Assembly (NCBI GenBank): GCA_951813545.1
Contig: OX638352.1
Span: forward strand, 992,001 to 1,056,000
Length of the DNA stretch: 64,000 bases
Reading direction: 5' to 3'
Source of the DNA: an uncultured Poribacteria bacterium
Lineage (GTDB): Bacteria; Poribacteria; WGA-4E; WGA-3G
Under the pieces are notes generated by a model. It was not told the origin of the DNA. It was given only the letters and a program-made list of their open reading frames with translations, and searched no databases. Positions 8,945 through 18,119 of the stretch are shown here, in pieces; position 1 is the first letter of the stretch; each line of letters starts with the position of its first letter. Both the position numbers and the translations under genes were made by a program.

Positions 8945-10006
8945 TTATTCCGCGACTTCAACTGTATCGTGGATATCACCTTCGTCTTCAGGAATCGCAC
9001 CTGCGGTAGAGTCTGGAGCCACACTGAGTGCTTCCCGTACTTTCGCCTCAATTTCCGCTGCGATATCCGGGTTATCCTCCAGATACTTCTTAGCATTCGA
9101 CCTACCTTGACCAATTCGCTCACCGTTGTAGGCGAACCAAGAACCGCTCTTTTGGATAAACTCATTGTCCACAGCAATATCTAAGAGATTTCCTTCTTTA
9201 GAGATGCCCTGTCCGAAGGTAACGTCATATTCTGCCTCCTTGAAAGGAGGAGCCACCTTATTTTTCACCACTTTGACACGCACACTGCTGCCAAGAATCT
9301 CATTACCATCTTTAATCTGAGTGCCGCGGCGGAGTTCCAACCGAATGGAAGCATGGAACTTGAGTGCAAGCCCACCCGGGGTTGTATCTGGGTTACCGAA
9401 CATGATCCCAATTTTTTGCCGAATCTGATTTGTAAAAATAACACACGTTTGGGATTTATTCGTGACACCCGACAACTTCCGCAGTGCTTTGGACATCAAG
9501 CGAGGCAGCAAGCCAACGTGTGCGTCACTCATTTCACCCTCAATTTCGGCTTGAGGGGTCAAGGCAGCTACAGAATCAACAACCACCAAGTCAATTGCCC
9601 CACTGCGGATCAGCGTTTCGACGATCTCTAACGCTTGCTCGCCAGCATCGGGTTGTGCAATCAACAAGTTTTCCAGATTAACCCCGATATTTCGAGCATA
9701 GGTAGTGTCAAGCGCGTGTTCAACATCAACGAACACAGCGGTTCCTCCCAACTTCTGTGCTTCGGCGACAATATGAAGTGCTAAGGTGGTTTTTCCAGTG
9801 CCTTCATGTCCGAAAACTTCAATGATTCTGCCGCGCGGGACACCACCTACACCGAGCGCAAGGTCAAGTGCGAGAGAACCTGTTGGGATTGCTGCAACAG
9901 GCACAATTTCGCCGTCTGTGAAGCGCATGATGGCACCTTTGCCGAATTCACGCTCTACCTGTGAGATCGCCTGATCAATGGCTTTCTGTTTCTGTTCATC
10001 TAACAT
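8945..10006 (-). CDS. recA: RecA recombinase
   Basis: 353 residues, full length. It opens [20 protein letters not shown] and FGKGAIMRF, then the Walker A loop [12 protein letters not shown] (the family usually has GPESSGKT, so this is a mild variant), VDVEHALD, the [14 protein letters not shown] stretch, loop L1 [20 protein letters not shown] and loop L2 [20 protein letters not shown]. It catalyses DNA strand exchange and promotes LexA self-cleavage. The C-terminus is acidic, as usual. A purine-rich AAAGGAG site lies 12 bases before the ATG, and a TATAAT box (complement of 10059-10064) lies between thpR and recA, so it may have its own promoter besides read-through from lolA-pgsA-thpR. No obvious LexA box was found. 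Confidence 0.97.
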   Translation of the reverse strand: MLDEQKQKAIDQAISQVEREFGKGAIMRFTDGEIVPVAAIPTGSLALDLALGVGGVPRGRIIEVFGHEGTGKTTLALHIVAEAQKLGGTAVFVDVEHALDTTYARNIGVNLENLLIAQPDAGEQALEIVETLIRSGAIDLVVVDSVAALTPQAEIEGEMSDAHVGLLPRLMSKALRKLSGVTNKSQTCVIFTNQIRQKIGIMFGNPDTTPGGLALKFHASIRLELRRGTQIKDGNEILGSSVRVKVVKNKVAPPFKEAEYDVTFGQGISKEGNLLDIAVDNEFIQKSGSWFAYNGERIGQGRSNAKKYLEDNPDIAAEIEAKVREALSVAPDSTAGAIPEDEGDIHDTVEVAE

Positions 10007-10064
10007 ATCTTAATGTTTCTCCTTTATTGCGCCTACTACCAAAGGTGGGGCTTTGGGCATTATA

Positions 10065-10649
10065 CTACGCGGAAAAATGGCAGAGACTCAAAGGCGTATA
10101 GACTGCCCCACTCGGATGAAGTTGACTCTGCATGAGTGTGATTTCATTCACGCTCATCGCTGTGTCATTAACTGTATTATGTTTACGTAGAATGTTCTTT
10201 AAAGGTTCAAGATTTGTCGCGGTTCTGAGTCGTGCAAGTGTAAGATGCGGATGGAACCGATTGTCTGCTGGAAAACCGAGATGTCCTAATTCAAGGTTCA
10301 CGGTTTTTGCGAGCTGTGAGACAGTTGATGCCCCTTCTTTTACACCCATCCAGATGACACGCGGACGAGCGAGATTAGGAAACGCTCCAATACCACCGAA
10401 CTCAATAGAAAATGGCGAATACGCACCCGCTACACGCTGAATAGCCTCGCTCACCTCGTCAATCGCTTCGGGACGGACATCACCAAGAAACTTCAAAGTG
10501 AGATGAAAATTTCCGGGCTTTGTCCACGAAGCCTTGCGAATATGCGACTGAAGGTGTGTCTGCCCTGCCTTCAGTAATTCTTGTATCGGTTTTGGTATCT
10601 CAACTGCTACAAAACAGCGAACAACCGTGTCGTTGGTTATGTCCATCAC
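10065..10649 (-). CDS. thpR: RNA 2',3'-cyclic phosphodiesterase (LigT/ThpR)
   Basis: 194 residues. It carries both HxTx motifs of the 2H phosphoesterase superfamily: HLTLKFLG in the N-terminal half and HPHLTLARLR in the C-terminal half. It begins VRCFVAVEIPKPIQELL, the usual opening of this family. The enzyme opens 2',3'-cyclic phosphates on RNA ends (and can act as a weak RNA ligase in reverse). Its start overlaps the pgsA stop by 4 bases, so the two are translationally coupled. It is followed by recA. Length and motif spacing are normal. Confidence 0.88.
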   Translation of the reverse strand: MMDITNDTVVRCFVAVEIPKPIQELLKAGQTHLQSHIRKASWTKPGNFHLTLKFLGDVRPEAIDEVSEAIQRVAGAYSPFSIEFGGIGAFPNLARPRVIWMGVKEGASTVSQLAKTVNLELGHLGFPADNRFHPHLTLARLRTATNLEPLKNILRKHNTVNDTAMSVNEITLMQSQLHPSGAVYTPLSLCHFSA

Positions 10650-11314
10650 GCACCTGCTTCTGGATCGTAACGGGTTGAATGAACCAAAGCGAACAAAGAT
10701 TTGCGATTGTTAATGAGGAATTCCACACCAGATCCGACTGTGAGCACCAACGGGACATACATCATAAAATAGATGGGACCCCGGCTTTTCACAATCAACG
10801 CCGCGCTCAGATAGTCTTGGAACGCCAGCAAAACTAAGCCGATAATGACAACAACGAGTTGCGAAGTCATCTTGTATTTTCCCCACTGACTTGCAGAGAC
10901 GACTTGTCCATGCTTTGCGATGAAGACAACTCTCAAGAGTGTAATGAGGACCTCGCGACCGATAATGACGAAAACCATCCATATCGGAATTAGCCCGCCA
11001 TCAACATGTTTAAAAAGGGCTAAACAGAATAAAGCAGCACCGATCAACAACTTATCAGCGAGTGGGTCCATGAATTTCCCGAAGCCGGTCACGCCTTGCC
11101 TTCGTGCGATTTTGCCATCCAAATTATCCGTCAGTGCAGCGACAACAAAAAGAGTGAGCGCAGACCGCATCATATCTGCCTGAAAGCAGAATATGAACGG
11201 GGGTATTAGGAAGAGCCGTAAAAGTGTGAGGAGATTTGCTAACCGCAAAACGGTACCAAAACCCATAATACGTTCTCGAAACATTAGGAGCCATCTCACA
11301 CTTGGAGAGAGCAC
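10646..11314 (-). CDS. pgsA: CDP-diacylglycerol--glycerol-3-phosphate phosphatidyltransferase
   Basis: 222 residues with several hydrophobic segments. It contains the CDP-alcohol phosphatidyltransferase signature DNLDGKIARRQGVTGFGKFM followed by DPLADK, that is D-x2-D-G-x2-A-R-x8-G-x3-D-x3-D with all catalytic aspartates present. The sequence around it (LANLLTLLRLFLIPPFIF) is typical of PgsA. It makes phosphatidylglycerol phosphate at the inner membrane. The extreme N-terminus (first about 16 residues) is not conserved, and MGFGTVLRLANLLTLLR may be the true beginning. Its end overlaps thpR and its annotated start abuts the lolA stop, so lolA-pgsA-thpR form a compact operon. Confidence 0.87.
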   Translation of the reverse strand: MLSPSVRWLLMFRERIMGFGTVLRLANLLTLLRLFLIPPFIFCFQADMMRSALTLFVVAALTDNLDGKIARRQGVTGFGKFMDPLADKLLIGAALFCLALFKHVDGGLIPIWMVFVIIGREVLITLLRVVFIAKHGQVVSASQWGKYKMTSQLVVVIIGLVLLAFQDYLSAALIVKSRGPIYFMMYVPLVLTVGSGVEFLINNRKSLFALVHSTRYDPEAGA

Positions 11315-12052
11315 CTAATTTTCTGAGAGATCGATGACCTCGGCATCTTTAGGCACCACAAACTTGAAAAGATCCGGTGCGAGTTCCTTATCACGTTCAA
11401 TCTGTGTAAGCGCAACAATGACGCTTTGGCGAGTTCCGTCTTCAAACTCGGTTTTGTAACCAAATTGTACAGGGAGCCACTCATCGGATTTCACCCAGAT
11501 TTGAAGCGTCTCCTTTGCGTTTGTGGTCACCATGTGGGACTTGGGAGTCAACTCAATTTGATGCACACCTTTCGGATTCGCAAATTCGTCCGGTACAAGT
11601 GCCATATTATAGTTCCTTTGAACATCTTCAAGCGAGGCACCAATCCCTGGCAGCAGTTCCCTGCGTTCTGGGTTGCTCCACTTCATCTTATTCACTTGGT
11701 TGAGTATCGGTGTATATGTCCAACCGTACTCGCCATCCAAAATAGTGAGTTGGACGATCTTCTCGGCGTTTTTTTTGTCAACATACTCCTTACGGAGCAG
11801 ATTCGGTTTCCCAAATATAAAGCGTCCACGAGCGACACTTTTCTTATTCGCAAACAGCGTCGTCTCCTCAAAGTTCGCACTGAAATTCTCAGACTTTTCA
11901 TACGCGACCTTGAAATTCTGAAAAATTTCATCAACAGTTTGTGGATACACGCCGTTAACAAACACCACTGAAAGGAGTATCGCTGCCAACAGCAAATTTC
12001 GGAACTTCGCAGATATTCCCAACATAGTACTCCAATCGGTTCGTCGGATCAT
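11315..12052 (-). CDS. lolA: LolA-like outer-membrane lipoprotein carrier
   Basis: 245 residues with an N-terminal signal segment (FRNLLLAAILLSVVFVNGVY) and the LolA pattern DEIFQNFKVAYEKSENFSAN followed by FEETTLFANKKSVARGRFIF and KPNLLRKEY. LolA-type proteins carry lipoproteins across the periplasm, so this points to a diderm envelope. The C-terminal region (WVKSDEWLPVQFGYKTEFED, PDLFKFVVPKDAEVIDL) also fits. The ATG at 12052 has AGGAG seven bases upstream and was chosen over the preceding TTG. It is the first gene of lolA-pgsA-thpR(-recA), behind the promoter at 12107-12136. Confidence 0.82.
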   Translation of the reverse strand: MIRRTDWSTMLGISAKFRNLLLAAILLSVVFVNGVYPQTVDEIFQNFKVAYEKSENFSANFEETTLFANKKSVARGRFIFGKPNLLRKEYVDKKNAEKIVQLTILDGEYGWTYTPILNQVNKMKWSNPERRELLPGIGASLEDVQRNYNMALVPDEFANPKGVHQIELTPKSHMVTTNAKETLQIWVKSDEWLPVQFGYKTEFEDGTRQSVIVALTQIERDKELAPDLFKFVVPKDAEVIDLSEN

Positions 12053-12106
12053 CAAATATCTCCTGTTTTGCCAAATTGGGTTTTGGAAAACTGACTTTCA
12101 CCCCAT

Positions 12107-12136
12107 ATTATAGCATATTCCATTTTCGGATGTCAA
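12107..12136 (-). promoter_or_regulatory. Promoter of the lolA-pgsA-thpR operon
   Basis: The minus strand reads TTGACA (12136-12131), an 18-base spacer, then TATAAT (12112-12107). Both hexamers are perfect consensus. The predicted start lies near 12100, about 48 bases before the lolA ATG. Confidence 0.75.
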
Positions 12137-12194
12137 CATTTTTAATTTCAAAAAACTCGGGATAAGGCACGCGAACTTTGTTGTATAAATCTGC

Positions 12195-12575
12195 CTAATT
12201 AGCCAACCGCGTCCAGTCCATAAGAATAACTTCAATGTCGTCAGATTCATCCAAAGCACACGCGACAAGACGCTCTAAAATTTCGGCAATAAGCGGTTCG
12301 CGGAATATCGCCTGAAACCAGTTCCCAAAAGTTTTAATGTCATCTGGAGATTCACCACATACCCAGAAAACAACTCGACAAAAATCGAGTCCTTCGTCCA
12401 CCCATTTTTCGGAAATCTGGACCCCTCGCGGGAATCCCTCAAAGAACTGTAGAAAATCCGCGATCAAGAGCACTAACTCCTGATTGAGATAGGAGATTTG
12501 TGGCAGGACATCAAAATGAATAGCGTACTTATGGGCATGTTCGGAACGTTGAGGTTCTTCGTTTTGGGTTCGCAT
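12195..12575 (-). CDS. Hypothetical protein
   Basis: 126 residues from the ATG at 12575, which has GGAG six bases upstream; a second ATG in frame lies at 12587. I do not recognise a family. The protein is acidic, with no signal peptide and no membrane segment. Visible features are FDVLPQISYLNQELVLLIAD, a run of aromatic residues around WVDEGLDFCRVVFWVCGE, and a C-terminal acidic stretch DESDDIEVILMDW. It stands alone between the lolA promoter region (same strand, downstream of this gene) and metH (divergent). The composition looks like real coding sequence, but expression is unproven. Confidence 0.5.
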   Translation of the reverse strand: MRTQNEEPQRSEHAHKYAIHFDVLPQISYLNQELVLLIADFLQFFEGFPRGVQISEKWVDEGLDFCRVVFWVCGESPDDIKTFGNWFQAIFREPLIAEILERLVACALDESDDIEVILMDWTRLAN

Positions 12576-12597
12576 AGGCGGCTCCATAGACTTTAAA

Positions 12598-12627
12598 TGG
12601 ACAAAGTGCGCTGGCGCATGATATACT
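12598..12627 (+). promoter_or_regulatory. Candidate promoter of metH
   Basis: TGGACA (12598-12603) and TATACT (12622-12627) are separated by 18 bases, with an overlapping TATAAT at 12627-12632. The leader to the metH ATG is about 70 bases. No cobalamin or SAM riboswitch pattern was seen in it; it is too short for a typical B12 riboswitch. Confidence 0.45.
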
Positions 12628-12705
12628 ATAATCCATGACGTATTTCTATACGCTTGAGGCTTTAGTGCTCCCGGGCGCGTCTATCAAAAGAGGACATACA
12701 TATCT

Positions 12706-15700
12706 ATGGCAGATTCTGAACAAATAACACATCTTAAAAATGAAATGAAGGAACGGATTCTGATCCTCGATGGTGCAATGGGGTCACTGTTGCAGACCTA
12801 TCGCCTTACAGAGGCAGATTTCCGAGGCAAACAATTTGCCGATCATCCGTGCGAACTTAAAGGTTACAACGATCTGCTCTCCATAACACAACCACATATT
12901 GTGCGGGAAATACATTCAAACTACTGCAGTGCGGGCGCGGATATTATCGAAACAAACACCTTTACCAGCACATCTGTGTCAATGGCGGACTACCAACTCC
13001 AAGACATCGCGTATCAGGTAAACTATGCGGCTGCGTGCATCGCTCGCGAGGTAGCAGATAAATGGACATCGCCAGACAAACCACGCTTCGTTGCGGGGAG
13101 TATGGGACCTACCAATCGTAGCTGCACAATCTCACCGAATGTGAACGACCCAGGCTATCGAAATATCACCTTCTCACAACTCGTTTCTGCCTACACAACG
13201 CAAGCGGAAGGCTTAATTGATGGCGGTGCAGACCTTCTCCTCGTCGAGACCGTCATGGATACTCTTAACTGCAAAGCCGCGCTCTTCGCCATACAAACCC
13301 TCACTGAAACGCGAGGTATCGACATTCCTCTTATCGTCTCCTCCGACAGAAGCGGCGGTGGTGGTCGTAACCTCTCCGGACAGACAGTCGAAGCCTTCTG
13401 GAACTCTGTTCGGCACGCGAACCTGCTTGCCGTCGGTTTGAACTGCGGTTTCGGTGCGCAACAGATCCGTCCGTATCTTGCCGAGATGGCGAAAATGGCT
13501 GATATACCCGTTATCTGTTACCCGAACGCTGGACTTCCGAATGAACTCGGTCAATATACACAGACCCCAACAGAAATGGGGAACTGGATGCATGAATTCG
13601 CTCAAAATGGCTTCGTCAACATCGTCGGCGGATGTTGTGGCAGTCAGCCTGAACATATAGAAACGATTGCCAAGATCGCCGCTGAATACCCACCACGAGA
13701 GCCTGCCCCACAAGAACGCGCTTGCAGACTCAGCGGCTTAGAGGCGTTTAATATCACCTCTGATTCTCTCTTTGTTAACGTTGGCGAACGGACAAACGTA
13801 ACAGGATCCCGACGATTTGAAACGCTCATTAAAAATGAGGACTACGAGACTGCCTTAGAGGTTGCCAGAGACCAAGTAGAAAACGGCGCACAACTTATTG
13901 ATATTAATATGGATGCTGGCATGTTAGATGCTAAAACTGCAATTGTTAAGTTCCTCAACCTCATCGCGGCGGAACCGGATATTAGTCGCGTGCCTATCAT
14001 GCTGGACTCCAGTCGATGGGAAGTTATAGAAGCAGGCTTGGCGTGTATTCAGGGAAAAGGGGTTGTCAACTCAATCAGTTTGAAAGAGGGAGAGGCAGAT
14101 TTCCTCGCAAAAGCACGGCAAATCCGTCGGTACGGTGCTGCCGTTATCGTCATGGCATTCGACGAAGAAGGACAAGCCGACACTTACGAACGAAAAGTGG
14201 AGATCTGTCGTAGGGCATACCGACTCTTAACAGAGCACGTTGGGTTTCCACCGGAAGACATTATTTTCGATCCGAACATCTTCGCTGTCGCAACTGGTAT
14301 TGAAGAACATAACGAATACGCGAAAGCATTTATCGAAGCCTGCCGAGAAATCAAAGCCACCTGTCCCGACGCTTTGGTAAGCGGCGGGGTCAGCAATATC
14401 TCCTTTGCCTTCCGTGGCAACGATACGGTGCGCGAGGCGATGCACGCCGCGTTTCTCTACCACGCCATCAATGCTGGTATGGACATGGGCATCGTCAATG
14501 CTGGGCAACTCGCGGTCTATGACGATCTGCCGAAACCACTTTTAGAAGCGGTCGAGGATGTCCTGTTCAATCGCCGAGAAGATGCAACCGATCAACTCGT
14601 TAATCTCGCGGATACACTGAAAGGTAAAGGTAAAAAGAAGCGTGTAAATAGGAAATGGCGGAAACTACCGGTTGAAAAACGACTCAGTCACGCCCTCGTC
14701 GAAGGAATTATCGAATACATCGAAGATGATACAGAAGAGGCACGCCTTAAATATGAACGTCCGATACAGGTGATTGAGGGACCTTTGATGGACGGTATGA
14801 ACCGTGTCGGTGAACTCTTTGGGGACGGTAAGATGTTCCTGCCACAGGTCGTCAAAAGCGCACGGGTTATGAAAAAGGCAGTTGCGCATCTTGTGCCTTA
14901 TATTGAGAAGGAACAGGCAAAGGGAGCAATCCGATCCAGAGGCAAAATTGTAATGGCGACGGTGAAGGGCGATGTTCATGACATCGGTAAGAATATCGTC
15001 GGTGTTGTGCTTGGGTGCAACAATTACGAGGTCATCGATCTCGGTGTGATGGTGTCTGCCGAAGAAATTCTGGAAACAGCACGGAAAGAAAACGCCGATA
15101 TTGTCGGGTTGAGTGGACTCATTACACCGTCCTTGGATGAGATGGTGCACGTCGCTGGGGAGATGGAACGTGAAGGTTTCCGAACCCCACTCCTTATCGG
15201 TGGTGCGACGACTTCAAAGGTACACACTGCCGTTCAAATTGAACCCGCTTATAGCGGTTCAACCATTCACGTCAGGGATGCCTCTCGAAGTGTTGGCGTT
15301 GTCAGCCATCTGATGAGTCGCGAAAGACAACAGACCTTTACCGCGCAGACCCGTGAGGAATACGCTGAGATCCGGGAACGTCGAGCGAAAAATCAGCAAC
15401 AGGTGAACCTGCTACCCTTCGCTGTCGCACAGGAGCGGAGATCCACACTGGATTGGCGAAATTATCAACCCTCCACGCCGGACATGATAGGCACTCAAGT
15501 CTTTGAAGACTATCCATTAGCGGAACTCGTTGACTATATCGACTGGACTCCGTTCTTCACGACTTGGGGGCTCCGCGGTAAATATCCGAATATACTGGAG
15601 AATCCAGAAGTCGGCGAGGAGGCGCGTAAACTCCTCAAGGATGGTGAAACGCTCCTTCGTATTATTGTCGAAGAGAAAAGATTTCAGGCACGTGCTGTTG

Positions 15701-16380
15701 TCGGGCTTTTCCCTGCCAACGGTGTCGGTGAAGATACTGAAATTTATGGGGACGAAGCGCGGGCAGAAGTGATCGCCACCTTGCCCCACCTGCGTCAGCA
15801 GACGGAACAACCTTTTACGAGACCGAACCTTAGCCTCGGTGATTTCATCGCGCCAAAAACAACAGAGGTCCCAGATTATATCGGGGCATTTGCTGTGACA
15901 ACAGGCATCGGTGTCGCAGAATTCTGTGCTGAGTTTGAACAAAAACAGGACGATTACAACAGCATCATGGCAAAGGCGTTAGCAGATCGGTTAGCAGAGG
16001 CGTTCGCGGAGCGGATGCATCAGCAGGTCCGCACAACACTTTGGGGCTACGCTGGTGATGAGGCGTTAGATAATAACGCTCTGATTGCTGAAAAATATCG
16101 TGGGATTCGCCCCGCACCGGGATATCCCGCATGTCCTGACCACAATCAAAAACGAGTACTGTTTGACTTGTTGAAGGTTACAGAAAACACAGGCATCTCT
16201 CTCACCGAGAGTCTGGCGATGTTTCCAGCGGCATCTGTGAGTGGTTGGTACTACTCACATCCGGAGGCGCGGTATTTCAGCATCAGTAGAATCGGAGAAG
16301 ATCAGGTTGCAGATTATGCGGAACGTACTGGTATGGACATCGAAACGGCAAAGCGGTGGTTGAAGCCGTTGCTTACCTAA
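12706..16380 (+). CDS. metH: Cobalamin-dependent methionine synthase
   Basis: 1224 residues, the standard four-module length. Module 1, homocysteine-binding: [12 protein letters not shown] near residue 20 and the zinc-cysteine motif [12 protein letters not shown] near 307-318, with the earlier GLNCGFG supplying the third cysteine. Module 2, methyl-THF-binding: [16 protein letters not shown] near 355-370. Module 3, B12-binding: the cap region around 650-740, then [15 protein letters not shown] near 755, whose histidine is the lower cobalt ligand. Module 4, reactivation with S-adenosylmethionine: [15 protein letters not shown] near 1134 and [15 protein letters not shown] near the end. It transfers methyl from 5-methyl-THF to homocysteine. 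Monocistronic, with a strong hairpin just after the stop codon. A second methyl-transfer enzyme of the MetF-fusion type is at 56240. Confidence 0.97.
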   Translation: MADSEQITHLKNEMKERILILDGAMGSLLQTYRLTEADFRGKQFADHPCELKGYNDLLSITQPHIVREIHSNYCSAGADIIETNTFTSTSVSMADYQLQDIAYQVNYAAACIAREVADKWTSPDKPRFVAGSMGPTNRSCTISPNVNDPGYRNITFSQLVSAYTTQAEGLIDGGADLLLVETVMDTLNCKAALFAIQTLTETRGIDIPLIVSSDRSGGGGRNLSGQTVEAFWNSVRHANLLAVGLNCGFGAQQIRPYLAEMAKMADIPVICYPNAGLPNELGQYTQTPTEMGNWMHEFAQNGFVNIVGGCCGSQPEHIETIAKIAAEYPPREPAPQERACRLSGLEAFNITSDSLFVNVGERTNVTGSRRFETLIKNEDYETALEVARDQVENGAQLIDINMDAGMLDAKTAIVKFLNLIAAEPDISRVPIMLDSSRWEVIEAGLACIQGKGVVNSISLKEGEADFLAKARQIRRYGAAVIVMAFDEEGQADTYERKVEICRRAYRLLTEHVGFPPEDIIFDPNIFAVATGIEEHNEYAKAFIEACREIKATCPDALVSGGVSNISFAFRGNDTVREAMHAAFLYHAINAGMDMGIVNAGQLAVYDDLPKPLLEAVEDVLFNRREDATDQLVNLADTLKGKGKKKRVNRKWRKLPVEKRLSHALVEGIIEYIEDDTEEARLKYERPIQVIEGPLMDGMNRVGELFGDGKMFLPQVVKSARVMKKAVAHLVPYIEKEQAKGAIRSRGKIVMATVKGDVHDIGKNIVGVVLGCNNYEVIDLGVMVSAEEILETARKENADIVGLSGLITPSLDEMVHVAGEMEREGFRTPLLIGGATTSKVHTAVQIEPAYSGSTIHVRDASRSVGVVSHLMSRERQQTFTAQTREEYAEIRERRAKNQQQVNLLPFAVAQERRSTLDWRNYQPSTPDMIGTQVFEDYPLAELVDYIDWTPFFTTWGLRGKYPNILENPEVGEEARKLLKDGETLLRIIVEEKRFQARAVVGLFPANGVGEDTEIYGDEARAEVIATLPHLRQQTEQPFTRPNLSLGDFIAPKTTEVPDYIGAFAVTTGIGVAEFCAEFEQKQDDYNSIMAKALADRLAEAFAERMHQQVRTTLWGYAGDEALDNNALIAEKYRGIRPAPGYPACPDHNQKRVLFDLLKVTENTGISLTESLAMFPAASVSGWYYSHPEARYFSISRIGEDQVADYAERTGMDIETAKRWLKPLLT

Positions 16381-16397
16381 GCTTGTCTCTACAACCA

Positions 16398-16439
16398 AAC
16401 AAACAGGGCGGTGAAAATCAGTTTACCGCCCTGTTTGTT
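16398..16439. terminator. Hairpin terminator between metH and the convergent VOC gene
   Basis: Perfect 15-bp arms AACAAACAGGGCGGT (16398-16412) and ACCGCCCTGTTTGTT (16425-16439) enclose a 12-base loop. It starts 18 bases after the metH stop and lies between convergent genes, so it can act in both directions. There is no long T tract on the plus strand. Confidence 0.75.
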
Positions 16440-16498
16440 GTGAGTCTCTGTGTTAAAGCTACGATTCAGATTGGTGCTAACACAGAGGGTTCTAATAT

Positions 16499-16864
16499 TT
16501 ACGCCTCAGGTTTATACAAACCGATACAGTTCCCGCTTGGGTCAAGGAACATAGCAAAAGCTCCATTACCTCCCGGAATAACCTTAGGAGGTACGCAGGT
16601 TTTGCCACCGAGACTTTCAGCCTTCTCAAGCGATTTTTGAAGGTCATCAACCTGAACATAAATTGAGACATAGTTAGAGACAGGCATGTCGTCGGTTGTT
16701 GGAAGTATGTGTCCACATACCTCGTTTTCGGCTTCCGGTTCCAATCCGTAAACACCACCTGGAATTTGGCCGGCTGCATCCCAATCAAACAGCGAACTAT
16801 AGAATTCGCTCAATGATTCCGCATCCTTTCCGGCTATTTCAAAATGTACAACTGGATTTCCCAT
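16499..16864 (-). CDS. VOC-fold (glyoxalase/bleomycin-resistance-like) protein
   Basis: 121 residues. MGNPVVHFEIAGKDAESLSE and FYSSLFDW is the usual opening of the vicinal-oxygen-chelate fold, followed by the second repeat VSIYVQVDDLQKSLEKAESL and the end AMFLDPSGNCIGLYKP. VOC proteins bind a divalent metal between paired beta-alpha-beta-beta-beta units and act as lyases, isomerases, dioxygenases or resistance proteins; the substrate cannot be told from sequence. A GGAAGGAA site precedes the ATG. A 112-bp MITE is inserted 27 bases upstream of the start codon, so the original promoter may have been separated from the gene. Confidence 0.78.
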   Translation of the reverse strand: MGNPVVHFEIAGKDAESLSEFYSSLFDWDAAGQIPGGVYGLEPEAENEVCGHILPTTDDMPVSNYVSIYVQVDDLQKSLEKAESLGGKTCVPPKVIPGGNGAFAMFLDPSGNCIGLYKPEA

Positions 16865-16884
16865 TCGGATTTCCTTCCGGTATA

Positions 16885-17010
16885 ATATGTTAGGGCTTAC
16901 GTAAAATTGAGCCGAGACACCTATCTTCCTACGGCATAGACGCTTACCACCACGGGACAGGTGCGGTTACAAACCGCATCTACCAGTGAGGTGCGTAAGT
17001 CCTATATGTT
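16885..17010. mobile_element. 112-bp MITE with 7-bp target duplication, related to the IS701-like element
   Basis: The element spans 16892-17003. Its ends are AGGGCTTACG on the left and, read back, AGGACTTACGCACC on the right. The right end is identical over 14 bases to the end of the IS701-like element at 45324. It is flanked on both sides by ATATGTT (16885-16891 and 17004-17010), a clean target duplication. Inside is a hairpin TGCGGTT-ACA-AACCGCA. It has no coding capacity and could be mobilised in trans by the IS at 45324-46413. Confidence 0.8.
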
Positions 17011-17088
17011 AAAGATCTTAATTATTAATTATACACTAAACTATTACCTAAAATGCGAATTAATCTTTTTATGACTTTTGCATTTCGA

Positions 17089-17117
17089 TTGATATTCACG
17101 ATAATTTACGTTATAAT
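17089..17117 (+). promoter_or_regulatory. Promoter of the DUF58 gene
   Basis: TTGATA (17089-17094), a 17-base spacer, then TATAAT (17112-17117). The predicted transcript start is near 17124, giving a leader of about 31 bases. Confidence 0.65.
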
Positions 17118-17154
17118 AGGATTCAAGATTTAAAAGACGATTAGAAAGAACATC

Positions 17155-18045
17155 ATGCAAACATCTCATAAATATTTAGATCCAGTCGCGCTCTCTCGGA
17201 TTGGGGGAATGGAACTTGTTGCCAGACTCGTCGTTGAGGGTTTCGTTACCGGGTTACACAAAAGTCCATATCAAGGGTTCAGCGTAGAATTCGCAGAGCA
17301 CCGGCAATACATGCCCGGCGATGAAATCCGCTACATTGATTGGAAAGTCTACGGAAAATCCGACCGGTACTACATCAAAAAGTTTGAAGAGGAGACAAAC
17401 CTGCGTGCCTACATCCTACTTGACACGAGCGCGTCAATGAATTACAAGCACGCTGAGGAAGGATTGACGAAGTTTGAATACGGCTGCTATCTTGCAGCAA
17501 CGCTCACCTATCTCATGCTGAAGCAACGGGATTCCGTCGGATTGGCACTCTTTGACACAGACATTACGCAGTACATTCCACCAAGAGGTGCCGCCACACA
17601 TTTGCGTGCGATTATGTCTGCTTTAGAAAACGCCACGCCCGGTCAGGAAACCGAGTTGAGTGGTCTCTTCCACGAACTCGCCAAACGGATTGTGAGACGC
17701 GGTTTAGTCATCGTCATTTCCGATCTGCTTGACGAACCTTCCGAAGTTATCTCTGCTCTGAAACATCTCCGCCATCAGAAACACGAAGTCATCGTCTTCC
17801 ATCTGCTTGACCCTGCCGAACTCACCTTTCCTTACACCGGTTCTGTTGTTTTTCGGGACATGGAGACAGGGCAAACGCTTTCAACACAAGCCGACACACT
17901 GAAAGCGGATTATCTGGAAAAACTGAACCAGTTTATCCAGAGTTATCGTCGTGGATGCGGGGCAAGCCAGATCGATTATGTGCAAATGGACACCGCCACC
18001 CCGTTTGACTACGCGCTGTCTGAGTACCTATCTCGACGAAAGTAG
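17155..18045 (+). CDS. DUF58 domain protein (VWA-like)
   Basis: 296 residues. The DUF58 signature is clear: FAEHRQYMPGDEIRYIDWKV followed by YGKSDRYYIKKFEEETNL (about 45-80), then a von Willebrand-like fold with the metal site DTSASMNY (about 91) and later VIVISDLLDE. Proteins of this type usually work with MoxR AAA+ ATPases in chaperone-like assembly of metalloenzymes or envelope complexes. Here no MoxR gene is adjacent: the gene has its own promoter and faces the convergent phosphatase gene, so a partner must lie elsewhere. Soluble, with no signal peptide. Start ATG chosen because it follows the promoter closely; a weak GAAAGAAC precedes it. Confidence 0.85.
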   Translation: MQTSHKYLDPVALSRIGGMELVARLVVEGFVTGLHKSPYQGFSVEFAEHRQYMPGDEIRYIDWKVYGKSDRYYIKKFEEETNLRAYILLDTSASMNYKHAEEGLTKFEYGCYLAATLTYLMLKQRDSVGLALFDTDITQYIPPRGAATHLRAIMSALENATPGQETELSGLFHELAKRIVRRGLVIVISDLLDEPSEVISALKHLRHQKHEVIVFHLLDPAELTFPYTGSVVFRDMETGQTLSTQADTLKADYLEKLNQFIQSYRRGCGASQIDYVQMDTATPFDYALSEYLSRRK

Positions 18046-18119
18046 ACATCACCTCGGACATTTCGCTTCCAAATGCTGGAATGATCTCCAGATCGCGGCT
18101 TCTCATCTGTTTTCACATC

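Noticed and set aside
12600..12705. Cobalamin or SAM riboswitch before metH
   Set aside because: The leader is only about 70 bases and lacks the B12-box or SAM-I core sequences.
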